A DNA stretch of 64,000 nt, from contig LSYV01000008.1 of the NCBI GenBank assembly GCA_001584585.1, forward strand, positions 1,992,166 to 2,056,165. The letters run 5' to 3'. The stretch comes from Gonium pectorale. Lineage: Eukaryota > Chlorophyta > Chlorophyceae > Chlamydomonadales > Volvocaceae. The notes beneath the pieces were generated by a model. The model was not told the origin of the DNA and made no database searches. It was given only the letters and a program-made list of their open reading frames with translations. The position numbers and the translations under genes were made by a program. Of the stretch, positions 10,863 to 22,673 are shown one piece after another; position 1 is the stretch's first letter, and each line of letters starts with the position of its first letter.

Positions 10863-13800
10863 TCATAGACGCCCCGCGGGTATCAATCCGTCCAGGCTGA
10901 CAAGTGGAGCGGATTCGCTGCTGGCGGAGGCCAGCAGCTGGGGGACAACGTCTCGGGCTTCGACAGGCGCATTGACGCGGCAGGCAGCGCCTGACCTCAT
11001 GCCTTCGGGCAGTGCGGCAATCGTCGTGTCTGATGCCGCGATGCCGTTGCCCTCGCCCTCAGCATTCACTGGCGGAACGGTGCAAGAGGGGGGCACTGCT
11101 GGCAGAGCCACGGTGTTGGGGGCCGAGGCCGGCGCATGGGGCAAGCCATTGGCACTGGCACAAGAGGGAAGTGACGCTGGCATGTCTGCCGTTGCGTACG
11201 GTGGGCCAACGACACTACGTTGGGCACTGGCCCCCCTCCCGCCACCGGAGTGCGGCTGCTTAGCCATAGCCAGTGTGGATCGGAGCGATTGGTATTGTGC
11301 TGTCGCCGCGTTGCTCCTCGCCAGAGAGGCCTGCGTTACGACCCGCGGGTCGGCCTGGCCGGGCGGCTTAGGCGGCATGCCGAGCCAAAAGGTGTGCATT
11401 GGGCCCTTGCCCTGTTGGGGATTTTGAGAACAAAGGGTGAAGGAAGGGACGAACCGGGTGAGCACCTTCAGTCGCAGGTGCAGGCGAGGCAGCACGCGTG
11501 GACCTGCCCGGCTGCCAAAGGGTAGCCCACAGTACACGTACATGGTAGTGCAGCTTCTGAAAGAGTGCTCATGCGCTCACGCACCTTAATCATCACGCGG
11601 CCGCGCCCGAAGAGGGTCAGCGGCGGCAATAGGGATTGCGAGCCCGAGGCAGCCAGCCGCCACACCGCCATTCCGTCGGCAGTCGAGTCCAGGCAATGTT
11701 CCTGGGTCGCCCCTGCCGGCGGCCGAGGTCGCGCCTGAGACCGCCGCGTCGTGTGCTGCGGACCCGCTGGGTCGCTCACGCTCATCGTGTCATCCAGAGC
11801 CAGCAGAGCCGAGAGAGTAGCGGGAAGCCCGGAGGGCCGCTCGCTGGTGGCCACACTTGCGGGGGGTTCGAGCTGGAGGCTTGGCCTGGCCTGGCCAATG
11901 CTCAGCGGCGAAGGCGGGGCGTCAATCGACCGGCGGGGCGCCTCCACGGAGCCGCGGGCCTGGGAGGGATGAGGTGGCGCGGCCGCCGCCGCCTGCGGCC
12001 GCCGCACCGGCAGCATGACCGCCGCGCCCGCCATCCTCAGCAGCGAGGCGGTGGCTGCGCTGATGTGGATGCACATGGGCTGGCTGTTTGTCTCCATGCG
12101 GCTGGCGGTGTTCTGGGGAGGCAGGGTGAGCCGGGGTGGGATTACAAGGCATGGGAGCGGGCAAGGGCGGGCAAGCAAATACCGCGGCCGCGCCACATCA
12201 TACAATAAATACAGCTTGAAGGTGGGTCCGGCCACCGCAATCTGTCGCCACCGTACGGCACCTGAGCAAAAGCCAGGTGATGAGGAGAGGCTGGAAGGCT
12301 GTTTTAAGCTTTCACCAAAGTAGCATGCGGGGAACTTACCACTGTATCTCCTGCGTCACCAGCCGAAAGGAGCGAGGCGGGCATGGCGCGGCATGAGTGC
12401 ACATTGCGGGCACAGAGGGAGGAACCGGTGGAGGAGGGGACATCAGCATGCGCGCCGAAGATATGGACAGACGATTGGGACAACGCAAATACGGCGCACA
12501 CGGCAAGCCCCAACGGCTGCAGGGACTATCGACGCGTCCCTAGCTCATTGTGAATCTGCCCGGGACCATGCTTCTCGCACACGTGCTGCGCGTGTCGTCT
12601 AGCAAGTTCGAGGAACACCAGCCTGTCAGGGTGCTTGCTGGGCGCTGGGTGAGCAGGACAAGGGCAAGACCTCAGACCTGCACACGCTGGCCGGGGTGCT
12701 GTTCCGTGCCCCCCAGGTGTCCTCCTCCGCCCGCTCACCGAACAGGCAGTACCGGGGCATCCGCTGCCCGATGACACCGGCCACCACCGGGCCTGCGGGC
12801 GGGCGGGAGGGCGAGCAGCACGGGTGCGGTGATGGGACAGGTGGGAGAGGGGTCGCAACTGCCCACGGTAGCCATAAGCCGTAACACTCCCAAAGGGCCA
12901 TCATTTAGGGAGCTCGGCGCTCACCCGAGTGGAGCCCAACGCGAATCTGGACGCGCATGTCTTCGTCCCCAACTCGGGCTGTGAACATTTCCACCATCGC
13001 AATCATGTCCTGCAGTCATACAGCAGGCCATGTCACAGATTGCAGAGCTTGGATGCCGCCGGGGTGGCTTCCCCACCCGGCTGTCCTTGCGCCAAGCTTC
13101 CGCTTGGCTACAGGCCCGCCCGGCGCCCGGCCGCCAAGCCCCCCCGCACCTGCGCCATGCCCGCCATCCGCACAGCCGCGCTGATTGGGTCCTCCCGAGT
13201 GGGGCAGCCCGCCACGCACATGAAGGCTGCGTTGCAGTTGCAGAACACCAGATATGGAACATTATTGCGCTGCAAACACACTACAACATCTGCACGTGCA
13301 TGTTTGATACGCCTTGGGGACAGAGGGGGAGTGTGTCTGTTGGGCACGCGAACAACGTGCTCAAGGCACAGCACGTCAGGCGCGATGCGAGCTGGCAAGC
13401 AAGCTACCTAGCTGGCAGCCCAGCTCAACGCCGTGGTCCGTAAATCCCTGGCAAGTGCGCTATCCGCCCACGCAGTACGTCGCTTCGGCGCTACAAAACA
13501 GAAAGATGCTGTGTTTTGGTAACGGTCAAGCCTGACCCATGGGTCACATCGGCGAGAAGGCCGGGGAACACAGGAACCCTTGGCCGTCACTTCCGAAAGA
13601 GTCATGAGGTATCCCACCGCCCGACACCACATTACTGCACTCACCATCGCCGATTGTCTCCACTGCGGCATCATCCATAGCCGCACGGACGAGAACGACG
13701 GCACATGTGACCAGGCCGGGGCCCGGCATGCAGGGAAAACGGCATATGCTTTTCACGCTTTGCAGATGGTCAGGAGTGCGGAAAATGAGATGAGTTACTG

Positions 13801-16800
13801 TCAAAGTAGGCAAGGGGTCGGGTACACGTGGGCTCAGGGGTGGATTTGAGGGTCAGGCGCAACCGGGAGTTGCCTTTGTATCGGTGGGCAACGCCCGTCT
13901 CCTTGCTATTGGTTGTTGCAACCTGTGCTCTTCAACGTGGGGCTCGGACTGAGCGGCACACAGTCCGTACGGCTAGCGGCAAGTAGCTACGCAGCATCTT
14001 CCCAGGCATCTGGTACCCAACCGCGCCGGCACCCGCTCACCCTTGTACACTCCGTGCTTGTCGCACAGTGCGTCGAACCGCGTATACAGTTCGTTGAGCA
14101 GGCGGACCACCTGGAGAGCCGTCAGCTGCGAGGCGACCTCGGTGTACGACACGATGTCTGAGAGCACGCGGGCGGGCGGGGGCAAGTGGGCGGGTGGTCG
14201 CAGCAGTCGAAATTGGCTTTTGACCAGCTCGGCAATTAGCAGTGAACTCATTGACAGTAGGGGATCAAGAAGGTCCCTTCGCTCACCAGTGAAGAGGATG
14301 GTCACCGGCTCCAGGAACTCCTCGACCACGGTCGCCTCCCCGCGCTGCAGCTGACTAATCACCTGCGTGTGTGCGAAGAGCAGGAGGAGGCTGTAGAGGC
14401 GGAGTTCTAGGCCGTGTTCCTCCCTTCTTCATTCGTGGGTCAATTGCGCATACACGGAGAGAAGTTCATGACCCACAGGACCCGCACAGGTCATGGCCCC
14501 TGCGCACTTGCACCGATGCCGTGTGCCGCTACCTCGTGCATGGATCGTGCCGTACTGTGCCGTACCGTGCAGCCAAGGCAGCTTAGTGTGAGTGCAAAGG
14601 CAACTGTGTGTCGCCTGCGCACTGCGGCACCTGACTTGAGACCCAGCCTGCACCGCCAGCAGCCACCTACGGCTTCGCCGGCGCAGCCTCGCACCTTCCG
14701 TGGCAGCATTGCGCTGAGCAACGCGTCGTGCCTCTCCCGCGCCACCAGCAGCCACGCCACCAAGGCCGAGACGATCACCGAGCCGACCACCGCCGCGGCT
14801 ATGCAGGGATCGCGCCATGAGGGCACCCATCCACTCGCTGGCGCCACCTCCAGCACCCACATCAGGTTGAATCTGGTGATGGTCACCGAGATGGGCTCCT
14901 CCGGAGGCGGGTCGCTGGCAGCTATGACCGTGCCATCGTTTATGCCCTCCGCCAGCTGCCGCAGGCGGTAGCGGTAACCCTGGGCAGACAGAGACCGCAA
15001 CTCCCCCTGCGCATGGATGGGGACGAGGGACAGCACGGGAAAGGCGTGTCAGCATCGGGCTCATGTTGGGGCAGAACGCCACACCTGAAGTGTGAGCTGT
15101 GGTTGCTTGCGTTGCAGGAGGCTAGCTAGAAAGGGCGCCTAGGCGACAGTCAGTGGGCTATGTTTACCGGCGCGGCTCGCTGCAGCGGAGACAACAAGGC
15201 CCAAACAATGCCGACCATAGCCATCATAGGCCCCAAGCGCCCCACCCACAGCGGTGCCGACCCCCGAGACAGTGCAGCCCGGCGCGGCCACTCTCGCCAA
15301 CACACCTCTATGCCATCCAGCGGGAGTACGCTTAAAGCCAGGCCCCACAGTTTCTTGCCCTCGGTGGGCAGCCAGCAAACGCCGGGCGGGCAGTCGTACG
15401 GCTGATGGCCGCAGCCCCAGTCGTACAGAGGGTCCGGCGCGGGGAGGAAGATGGTTCGGATGGCAACTGTGAAGGGCGTCAACAAGCCAGGCGGCGTAAC
15501 CAACGGCAGCATACGTGCGCACTTCATGCGGCGTCACAGGCTGCGGTAGGGAAGTGTTATCGCGGTGCACGCAAGAAACGACTGCCCAGAGCGCAAGCGG
15601 ACTAGCCCCCCGATCACAGGAGAACCTGTGCAGGCATGGCCAACGCGCCGGAAGTGCGCCATACTCACACATGCCCCGAAAGCCCTCGAGCAGATTGTAC
15701 GGCCCCACTATCAGGCTCTTGTCCCGCTGCCGTATTTGGTACAGCGTGTCGTTGCGGTACTGCGGTACTTGGAGCATGTCACGCCCGATCAGCAGCCGAG
15801 CAGACTCCCCGCTGACGGGCGGGTAGATATAGTTCAGCACGGCGGCGGGCAGCAGCTGAATCTGATACATCAGCTGCTTCTCGTCCTGCATATGGTCAGA
15901 GCCGGGGAGTTGAGCTTGTCAGCGGCAAGGGACGTGGGCCCACTGGCAAGGATAGGGGCACAGTGAACCCGTGGGCTGCGTGTAACAGCACATGTGTTGG
16001 CCGCCGATAAAGCTGGTGTGAAAGCGATTCGGCCCGTTTCTCCCACACAATGACACGTGCGCCTACACGGCCCCATTCGGCGCCATCACCCTAGCCCACT
16101 TAGATCACAGGGTCCTGCTCTGTCATTCGTCGCTTTTGCGCTATGTCATTTCTCAACTCTGACATTCCTCGCTGCGCCCCTTCCCCGCCCCTTCCCGCCG
16201 CTCCGCTTTCACGGTGCTTGTAGGTGCGACAACGGTAGTCAGCGGGTCAGGGGGCGGGGTGGGCCGGGGGCCGGGAGACATGCACCAGCCAGCATGCGAT
16301 GCACGTAGGCCAGCCTAGGCGCATCCCGGCACGGCCTTGCACAAGGTCACCCCAGAGACAATTCTGGGCCGCATCGGGGCCTACGGTGGTGGGTGCCGCC
16401 GAACTAACATGCAGGGACACAACCCCTTCGACCGCCTCTGGAGCTGGGTCCTACAACAACGCCATCACATACGCTCGTCGTATGCGTCGTTTCGTTTCAA
16501 CACAATGACAAGTTGAGGGATGGTTGGCGAAGCGGAGCTCATTGCCACTGCGTTAGGGACTTGCACCTGCATCAATTACATTCACACTCCACGCTTGCTG
16601 TCCATAACACCTCGCACCGACTACCCCCAGCAAGGAGGCCCCGCACACACCTCTTCAAGAATGCTGCTTGAGAGGTTGTGGTAGTTGGAATCCAACTCCG
16701 AGCAGAGCGGCCGCTGGCCCACGTAAGTGGATAAAGACTTGACGACTGCGGATGGCGGCAGGTACGAGTGTGATCAGCTGATATACAGCCTCAGACCCAG

Positions 16801-18614
16801 GCACAGCTGTGCCAGCAGCGCTAATCGAGAAGTTTTGCACAGATCACACAAGCTGGTCCAGATTGTTACCCCGGGGAGCAACCCGGTTGTACCGCACAAA
16901 GGTCGTACACGCAACAGCAAGGGTGCACAGTGTGCATTGGTGCCATCGCCTGTAGGACAGGAGGTGCCTGGCCCCGCACCGAATGTGGCGACTTGGAGCC
17001 GGTCGGAAATGGCAGCAGCGGTGGACAGAGCGTCAGCTCGCTCAACGTACTCCTAAGACAGGGTACGGTGGGGGCGGGTCTTATATAGATGCTCCACATG
17101 TACACTTGGCAAGCTATGCAGCCTAGCGACGGAGTCCGGGCCTCGTCTTCTGTGCACCTTCGGTGGTGCTTGGAATAAGAGGCAGACGCAAGGCATGGCG
17201 GACTGATGAGAGGGCGAAACTCAAGCGGCTTGGCCAGGGTCGCCGCCCGTCGCGCACCTTACGCCGGTCCGCGACCTTGCTGCCCGAGTAAGCCGCCCCA
17301 AACACGCCCAGGGCACATAAGATCATGAGTACCAGAAAAGGCACAGCCGCCAATAGGGGCCGCCGTCGCGCCATGAGCCCGAAGACCTAATGGGGCGGGA
17401 GGACCAGTGGAGGGGCCGCTGATCAGGACGGGCAGGCGGGCTAGGTGTACACGGGACGGGACGGGGAGATGGGCCTGCGGAACGGAATGAACCGAATGCG
17501 TGGCAGCGCGCAGCTGAAACAGTGTACGTCGCCAGAACGCGCACGTGAGTCAGGCGCGGTGCCACACTAACGCCCCACTGCCCGAAAAGAACAACACAAA
17601 CAAGCTCGCAGACTGCCTTTCGCTAACTGCCTTTTGGCCGCTCCGTTTGCATCCCTCATGCAACACACGCGGAGCCCGCACCTTCCAATGCATGCGCAGC
17701 CTGTGGACGGCACATGTGGGCCAGCACGCGCACGTCGCCTGATTCGAACCGCCGCTCGACGTGCCCACTAGGGTTGACTTCCGACGCGACAGCTCTGCGT
17801 CAGCGCCTGCGCTATCCGCAATGGCCGCCGCAGCCGCTGCCACCTCCGGCGCTACCTGGTGTCCGCTGGTCCCCCGGTCAGTGAAAGACTTCATTCTACT
17901 GGCCTGGCTCTGAACCCTGGATAGGTAGGGCTCTGAGTTCTGAGAAGGCCCCGTCTGCTGCGCCACTCGCGCCGGCGCCGCGTTGGTCGTGTGTGTCGGC
18001 TCCTGCGCCCGGGATGCCTGTGACCGCTGCGCCCAAGCCAACGCGTGTTCCATGTCACAGGGGTTACTGGGCAGCGGCAGGACATCGTCCGTCTCCTCGC
18101 CGCCGTAGTCTGTCGTCGAGGTGTCCTCGTCAATTCCCCCGAATCCGCCAAAACTGCGGCCGAGTGCGCTGCCCACCCGGCCGGCCACAGACGCTGGCTC
18201 CACCGCCGCCAAGGTCAGCGACGACTGCTCCGATGCCCATGGGCCCCCCTCCAGCACCATGCCTAGCTCCATTGCAAGGGACATGACTGTCTCCGGTCGC
18301 ACCGTCCGCATTGGCACGGAAAGGCCGAGGGACGCATGATCCAGCGCCGCGTGCATTAACTGCCCTCCCAGAGCGCTGCTATGGCAGCGGAGGCTGACGG
18401 GCATAGAGACCTCAGGGGCCGCAGTCATGCAATTGGCCGGAGCACAGTAGTGGGCCAGGCATGGCTCCACGGCGCCGGTAACGGTACGAGGAACGTCGCG
18501 CGATATGAGGCCAGGTGCGCTGCAAGGTGGGGCAGCACACACGGATGTACGGCAAGTGTACAGCACATGGGTCTGCCGAATTCTATGCGTATGCACACCC
18601 CCGCCGATGCGCAC
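10863..18614 (-). CDS. CHASE-domain membrane guanylate cyclase, copy B
   Basis: Second tandem paralogue, about 1144 aa. Exons, in gene order: 17682-18614, 17258-17386, 16980-17052, 16651-16745, 15669-15885, 15306-15466, 14695-15006, 14287-14362, 14041-14157, 13645-13662, 13150-13226, 12925-13009, 12739-12792, 12340-12350, 11585-12112, 10863-11411. All internal exon lengths equal those of A and C except exon 7, which is 6 nt shorter. Order: cytoplasmic region with TDDVLPLPS and VRPETVMSLAMELGM, TM1 (LLAAVPFLVLMILCALGVFG), CHASE-like domain, TM2, linker, catalytic domain with FTDIVS, VETIGD, RYCLFGDTV, NTASRM and KGKGPMHTFWLG. All expected GTP-cyclase residues are visible. The tail after the catalytic domain (about 170 aa) is shorter than in C, and a second frame at 10597-10866 may continue it (see findings). 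The first ATG at 18614 is a default choice. Confidence 0.85.
12340..12350 (-). other. 11-nt micro-exon 14 of cyclase B
   Basis: Minus-strand GAGATACAGTG lies between GCAG and GTAAGT. It encodes the GDTV of LFGDTVNTASRM with synonymous differences from A and C, so it is conserved at protein level. Confidence 0.8.
13645..13662 (-). other. 18-nt micro-exon 10 of cyclase B
   Basis: Minus-strand 18 nt between CAG and GTGAGT encode VETIGD with synonymous differences from copies A and C. Phase 1 at both ends. Confidence 0.85.
16468..16502 (-). repeat. Dispersed repeat R2, copy 2
   Basis: Minus-strand GTTGAAACGAAACGACGCAT followed by ACGACGAGCGT, matching R2 copies 1 and 3. It lies in the intron between exons 4 and 5 of cyclase B, in the sense orientation. 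Confidence 0.6.
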
Positions 18615-19760
18615 AGTTAGTGTGGCACGTAGGGTCTTGCAGGCAGCCCTGTGACTTCCCGTCTATGGCGCGGCGCATAGTACGGAATTCGAGACATTGC
18701 ATGAATTGGAGAACAGTGCATGAGCTGAGTCGCCGGTGGACCCTTGGGTCGCACCTTCGTGGCGGGCCAGCGTCCGGGCTGTAGTCCATCGCCGGAGGCG
18801 AATGGCATGCAACGCCAGCAGGCCAGCGAATTGCGCTGAACTGCAATGGAAATTTTTGGGCGCCGTCAACGGGAGCGCAGATGAACACTGCGGCTTGTCG
18901 GCGCGCAGCAATTGAAGCCGATAACACACGGTAACCTATCTGGCGAGTTCCTGTGCGCTTTCGCTTCCAGAACAACAAAACCTATGCGACAGCGCAAAGC
19001 CGACTGAGAACGCTCGCTGCCCGTGGCCGCAAGCCGCAAGCCACCGTGCACTGGTCCACATCTCCCTCCATCGACATTGATATGCATCTTGAACGCGCAG
19101 CACTATTCATAAACGCTGTCGTCGAGGACTACAACCGTCTACCTGGTCTAACCTTGGAGGTCCGCCTACCTTAATGTGGTGCTGCAATTGCTGTCATTGG
19201 CGGAGAAACTTCCCGCCAGCAGCTGCAGGTTACTGCGCCCGAAGCGAGTCGTCCGTCACGCAGTCTCAAGCGTCCCAAAAGAGGAATGAAATACTTAAAG
19301 GCATAACCTGATGCTATGTGTGATCAGATATAGCCTGTATTTCATGTCTGCACTCGAGTACTTCTTGAACAACGGTGTGCAGGTTTTTAACACGAGGCTA
19401 TATACGTGTCACCGTGTAACATTTACAATGTTTGGCTCTAGGCATACAGCGGTTATGCATAATAAGGCATACACGCGAGGTCTTGTACATATGCTGCTTA
19501 CCCAAACTTTGTTATCATATAAAATCCATTATTTGCATCGTTTTCTTGGGGTGGACATGTACGGCATGGATTGGGAGGTCCATATGTGATGCGCGACAGC
19601 GCGTTTATCAGAGTATGCAATTGCTGTTACGCCTTCAGCTTGTTCGGGCAGCCTCAAGTAGTACACAAGTGCTATCCGAACGCTTCATAAAATAACCTAT
19701 TGGCTCTCCATTCCACTTGAGATAATATGCGGCCAAGCCCCAGCACGGGTTTAAAATTAG
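18615..19760. other. Region upstream of cyclase B
   Basis: About 1.1 kb that should contain the cyclase B promoter. It becomes AT-richer after 19.2 kb. The longest frame (18953-19174, plus) has no recognisable domain. I see no other gene. Confidence 0.5.
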
Positions 19761-19800
19761 CTGTCTAGAACTGTCTAGCACTGTCTAGCACTGTCTAGCA
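19761..19800. repeat. Tandem 10-bp repeat CTGTCTAGCA, four units
   Basis: Four consecutive units, the first with one mismatch, stop exactly at the retrotransposon target duplication. Related words (TCTAGCACTG, CTAGCACTGG) occur on the far side of the element near 22890-22915, so the insertion probably split a small tandem array. Confidence 0.85.
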
Positions 19801-19804
19801 CGGG
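19800..19804. repeat. Target-site duplication ACGGG, left
   Basis: ACGGG immediately precedes LTR1 and recurs immediately after LTR3 at 22869-22873. Five bp is the usual duplication length for Ty1/copia elements. Confidence 0.75.
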
Positions 19805-19993
19805 TGTTGAGCCTAGTATCCGATGTAAGTGCGAAGTGCTGGTAAGGAGCCAAGAGAAACCCAGGCACTGTATTCAGCTTACACGTGATAGACTAGTGAG
19901 CCTTGCGCCAGAGAGCAGATATACCCTCGACGTGTGCCGTACAACACACACACACGCGATAGTTCGATGGGGCTGACCGAACACTGATCAACA
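19805..19993 (-). repeat. LTR1 (3' LTR)
   Basis: 189 bp beginning TGTTGA and ending TCAACA on the plus strand, so TG...CA on both strands. It matches LTR2 and LTR3 with a few substitutions and a longer CA run. Confidence 0.9.
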
Positions 19994-20010
19994 CTCCCAC
20001 GCGGGCAGCC

Positions 20011-20533
20011 TCAGCGGACTCCCATGCCCTCGCGGCACTTCTGGAACTTGACCAACGGCAGCGCCTTCGTCAAGCAATCGGCAATCATTTCAGCCGTCTT
20101 GCAGTACTTGAAACGAACCTCCCCACGCACAACACGCTCACGTACGAAATGGTGCGTAACATCAATGTGCTTAGTGCGAGCAGACGACACGTGGCTCTCA
20201 ACCAGCGTGAGGCACGCCTGGTTATTGCCCGCAATAGGCACAGCACCGACCACCATATCCAAATCACGCATCAATTGCCTTAGCCACAGCGCCTCCTTTG
20301 TGGCATGCCCAGCGGCCATTTACTCCGCTTCCGCAGTGGACACGGCAACGGTGGGCTGGAGACGACTGGACCAAGAAACAGCACCACCTCCACACAGAAA
20401 CACGTAGCCCGTAATGGAGCGCCTGGTATCCAAGCATCCGGCGAAATCGGAATCGCTATACCCCACAAGCGGGGCATCGCCCGAATATGTAATGCCGTAG
20501 CTGGTGGTGCCCGCAATGTAACGCAACACGCTA
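20011..20533 (-). pseudogene. Partial copia RNase H fragment, second copy
   Basis: Repeats 20788-21310 with only a few substitutions. Encodes the RNase H region ([20 protein letters not shown], later TKHIDVTHHFVRERV) and ends in a stop at 20011. It has the same premature TAA at 20317-20319 as the main copy. It is cut at its upstream end by the N run. Confidence 0.85.
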
Positions 20534-20553
20534 NNNNNNNNNNNNNNNNNNNN
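20534..20553. other. Assembly gap, 20 N
   Basis: Twenty Ns inside the duplicated retrotransposon sequence. Followed by 30 bp (20554-20583) not found elsewhere in the element, then LTR2. Confidence 0.99.
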
Positions 20554-20583
20554 ACCAACAGCGAGCTTTATTCCGTATGTGCG

Positions 20584-20770
20584 TGTTGAGCCTAGTATCC
20601 GATGTAAGTGCGAAGTGCTGGTAAGGAGCCAAGAGAAACCCAGGCACTGTATTCAGCTTACATGTGATAGACTAGTGAGCCTTGCGCCAGAGAGCAGATA
20701 TACCCTCGACGAGTGCCGTACAACACACACACGCGATAGTCCGGTGGGGCTGACCGAACACTGATCAACA
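20584..20770 (-). repeat. LTR2 (internal LTR)
   Basis: 187-bp LTR with TG...CA ends. In element orientation it is correctly placed after the pol fragment 20788-22340, but it is not followed by a primer-binding site and its flank GTGCG does not match ACGGG. Confidence 0.88.
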
Positions 20771-20787
20771 CTCCCACGCGGGCAGCC

Positions 20788-22345
20788 TCAGCGGACTCCC
20801 ATGCCCTCGCGGCACTTCTGGAACTTGACCAACGGCAGCGCCTTCGTCAAACAATCGGCAATCATTTCAGCCGTCTTGCAGTACTTGAAACGAACCTCCC
20901 CACGCACAACACGCTCACGTACGAAATGGTGTGTAACATCAATGTGCTTAGTGCGAGCAGACGACACGTGGCTCTCAACCAGCGTGAGGCACGCCTGGTT
21001 ATCGCCCGCAACAGGCACAGCACCGACCACCATATCCAAATCACGCATCAATTGCCTTAGCCACAGCGCCTCCTTTGTGGCATGCCCAGCGGCCATTTAC
21101 TCCGCTTCCGCAGTGGACACGGCAACGGTGGGCTGGAGACGACTGGACCAAGAAACAGCACCACCTCCACACAGAAACACGTAGCCCGTAATGGAGCGCC
21201 TGGTATCCAAGCATCCGGCGAAATCGGAATCGCTATACCCCACAAGCGGGGCATCGCCCGAATATGTAATGCCGTAGCTGGTGGTGCCCGCAATGTAACG
21301 CAACACGCTACGAGCAGCCTGCCAGTGCGCCTTAGTCGGACGCGACATATGCCTCGCCAGCGCTCCCACGGAATAGGAAATGTCCGGACGGGAGCAAACC
21401 GACAGGTAAAGCAGACTGCCAACCAGCTCGCTGTAGCGGAACACTGAGGTATCGAGAGCGTCAGACTGTGCTCCCTTTACCAGTACGGTACCCGGATCCA
21501 GTGGCACCGACTTGGCGTTGGCCTTGTCCAAACCATACTTCGCCACCAGCGTAGCCGCATACCGCTTCTGCGACAACTTCAACGCACGACGCACACGGTC
21601 ACGCTCGATCTCATAGCCCAGAAAGAAACGGGCCTCCTCCATGTCACGCACATCAAACACCGACTTCAGGCGTGACTTAATCTGCCGTACCGTGCTCAGG
21701 TGCTTCGCAGCAATGAGCAAATCATCCACATACACAAGCAGATACACATGATCTCCATTTCCTCCTTCATGAACAACGCGGGATCAGCCGCAGACGACTT
21801 AAACCCCATAGACTCCAACTCCCGACGCAGCCGCTCATACCAAGCGCGCGGTGCTTGGCGAAGACCGTACAGCGACTTGCGCAGGTGACACGCATCGTTG
21901 GGACCACCCAGATTGTAGCCCGGGGGCTGTGCCACGTACACCTCCTCTTCCAACTCGCCGTTCAGGAAAGCCGTCTTGACATCAAGCTGGTGCAGCTCGA
22001 GGTCACGACTGGCCACCACCGACAGCAGCGCACGGAGGGAAGCGTGCTTGCTGACCGGCGCAAACACCTCATCAAAATCGACACCCTGCTGCCGGCTGAC
22101 CCCCCTCGCCACGAGACGCGCCTTATACCGCTCGATGTTGCCAGAAGCATCAAACTTGTACTTGTACACCCACTTCACGCTAACCGGCTTCACACCTTGC
22201 GGCAACGGTTTCAACTCCCACGTCTGGTTCTCGTACAGGGAAGCCATTTCCTCGTCCATCGCCCGTTTCCACATGGCAGAATCAGGACGTTTCATAGCTT
22301 CCTCATACGACAGGGGCTCCACGGGCAGCGCGGCTAGCGTCAACC
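20788..22345 (-). pseudogene. Copia reverse transcriptase / RNase H, broken
   Basis: Begins near PLSYEEAMKRPDSAMWKRAM and continues through LDVKTAFLNGELEEEVYVAQ and SLYGLRQAPRAWYERL, typical of Ty1/copia pol. The frame is lost around 21758-21772; the YVDD catalytic motif is read in the next frame from 21747. The RNase H region follows (GYSDSDFAG). A TAA at 21094-21096 replaces the expected Tyr before MAAGHATKEALWL. The natural stop is at 20788-20790. Two independent lesions make this a pseudogene. Confidence 0.9.
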
Positions 22346-22349
22346 TTGC

Positions 22350-22655
22350 TAGCGCCACATGGGTGCTAGACTCCGGCGCTGCGGTACACATTACGCCGGA
22401 GGTGAGCACGCTGCACAAGTACCAGCCATACAAGGTGCCGCTGCCCATTGAGACCGCAAGCGGAGAGGTGTTCTATGGCGTGGGGATGGGAGAAGTGTAT
22501 ATGGAAGTGAAGGGCGAGAGGTTTCGTGAGTGCCCAGTGAAGGTGACTGAGGTGGTGTATGTCCCGGGCTTTACGCACCGCCTCCTGTCCGTGCAGCAGC
22601 TCACAAAGAAAGGTGTTGAGGTCACGTTCACCAGCAAATTCGCCTATCTCAGGAG
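22350..22655 (+). pseudogene. Inverted copia protease / pre-integrase fragment
   Basis: On the plus strand, opposite to the reverse transcriptase, the frame encodes WVLDSGAAVHIT (aspartic protease motif, Asp codon 22369-22371) followed by VVYVPGFTHRLLSVQQL, the piece normally found between protease and integrase in copia elements. It should point the same way as the polymerase, so the element carries an internal inversion. Left breakpoint about 22316-22357, right breakpoint about 22650-22660. Confidence 0.85.
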
Positions 22656-22661
22656 GTATCG

Positions 22662-22673
22662 GGGCTCATAACC
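22662..22673 (-). other. Primer-binding site for a tRNA-iMet half
   Basis: The 12 bases abutting LTR3 read GGGCTCATAACC on the plus strand, the strand equal to the primer. This matches the anticodon arm of a eukaryotic initiator Met tRNA (CAT anticodon) rather than a tRNA 3' end. Drosophila copia is known to prime from such a 5' tRNA half; the same here is inference. Confidence 0.55.

Noticed and set aside
17740..17760. tRNA-like T-arm word GATTCGAACC
   Set aside because: No acceptor stem, D-arm or anticodon arm around it, and it lies inside exon 1 of cyclase B.
19761..19800. CRISPR-like array
   Set aside because: Ten-bp head-to-tail units with no spacers in a eukaryotic genome; an ordinary minisatellite.
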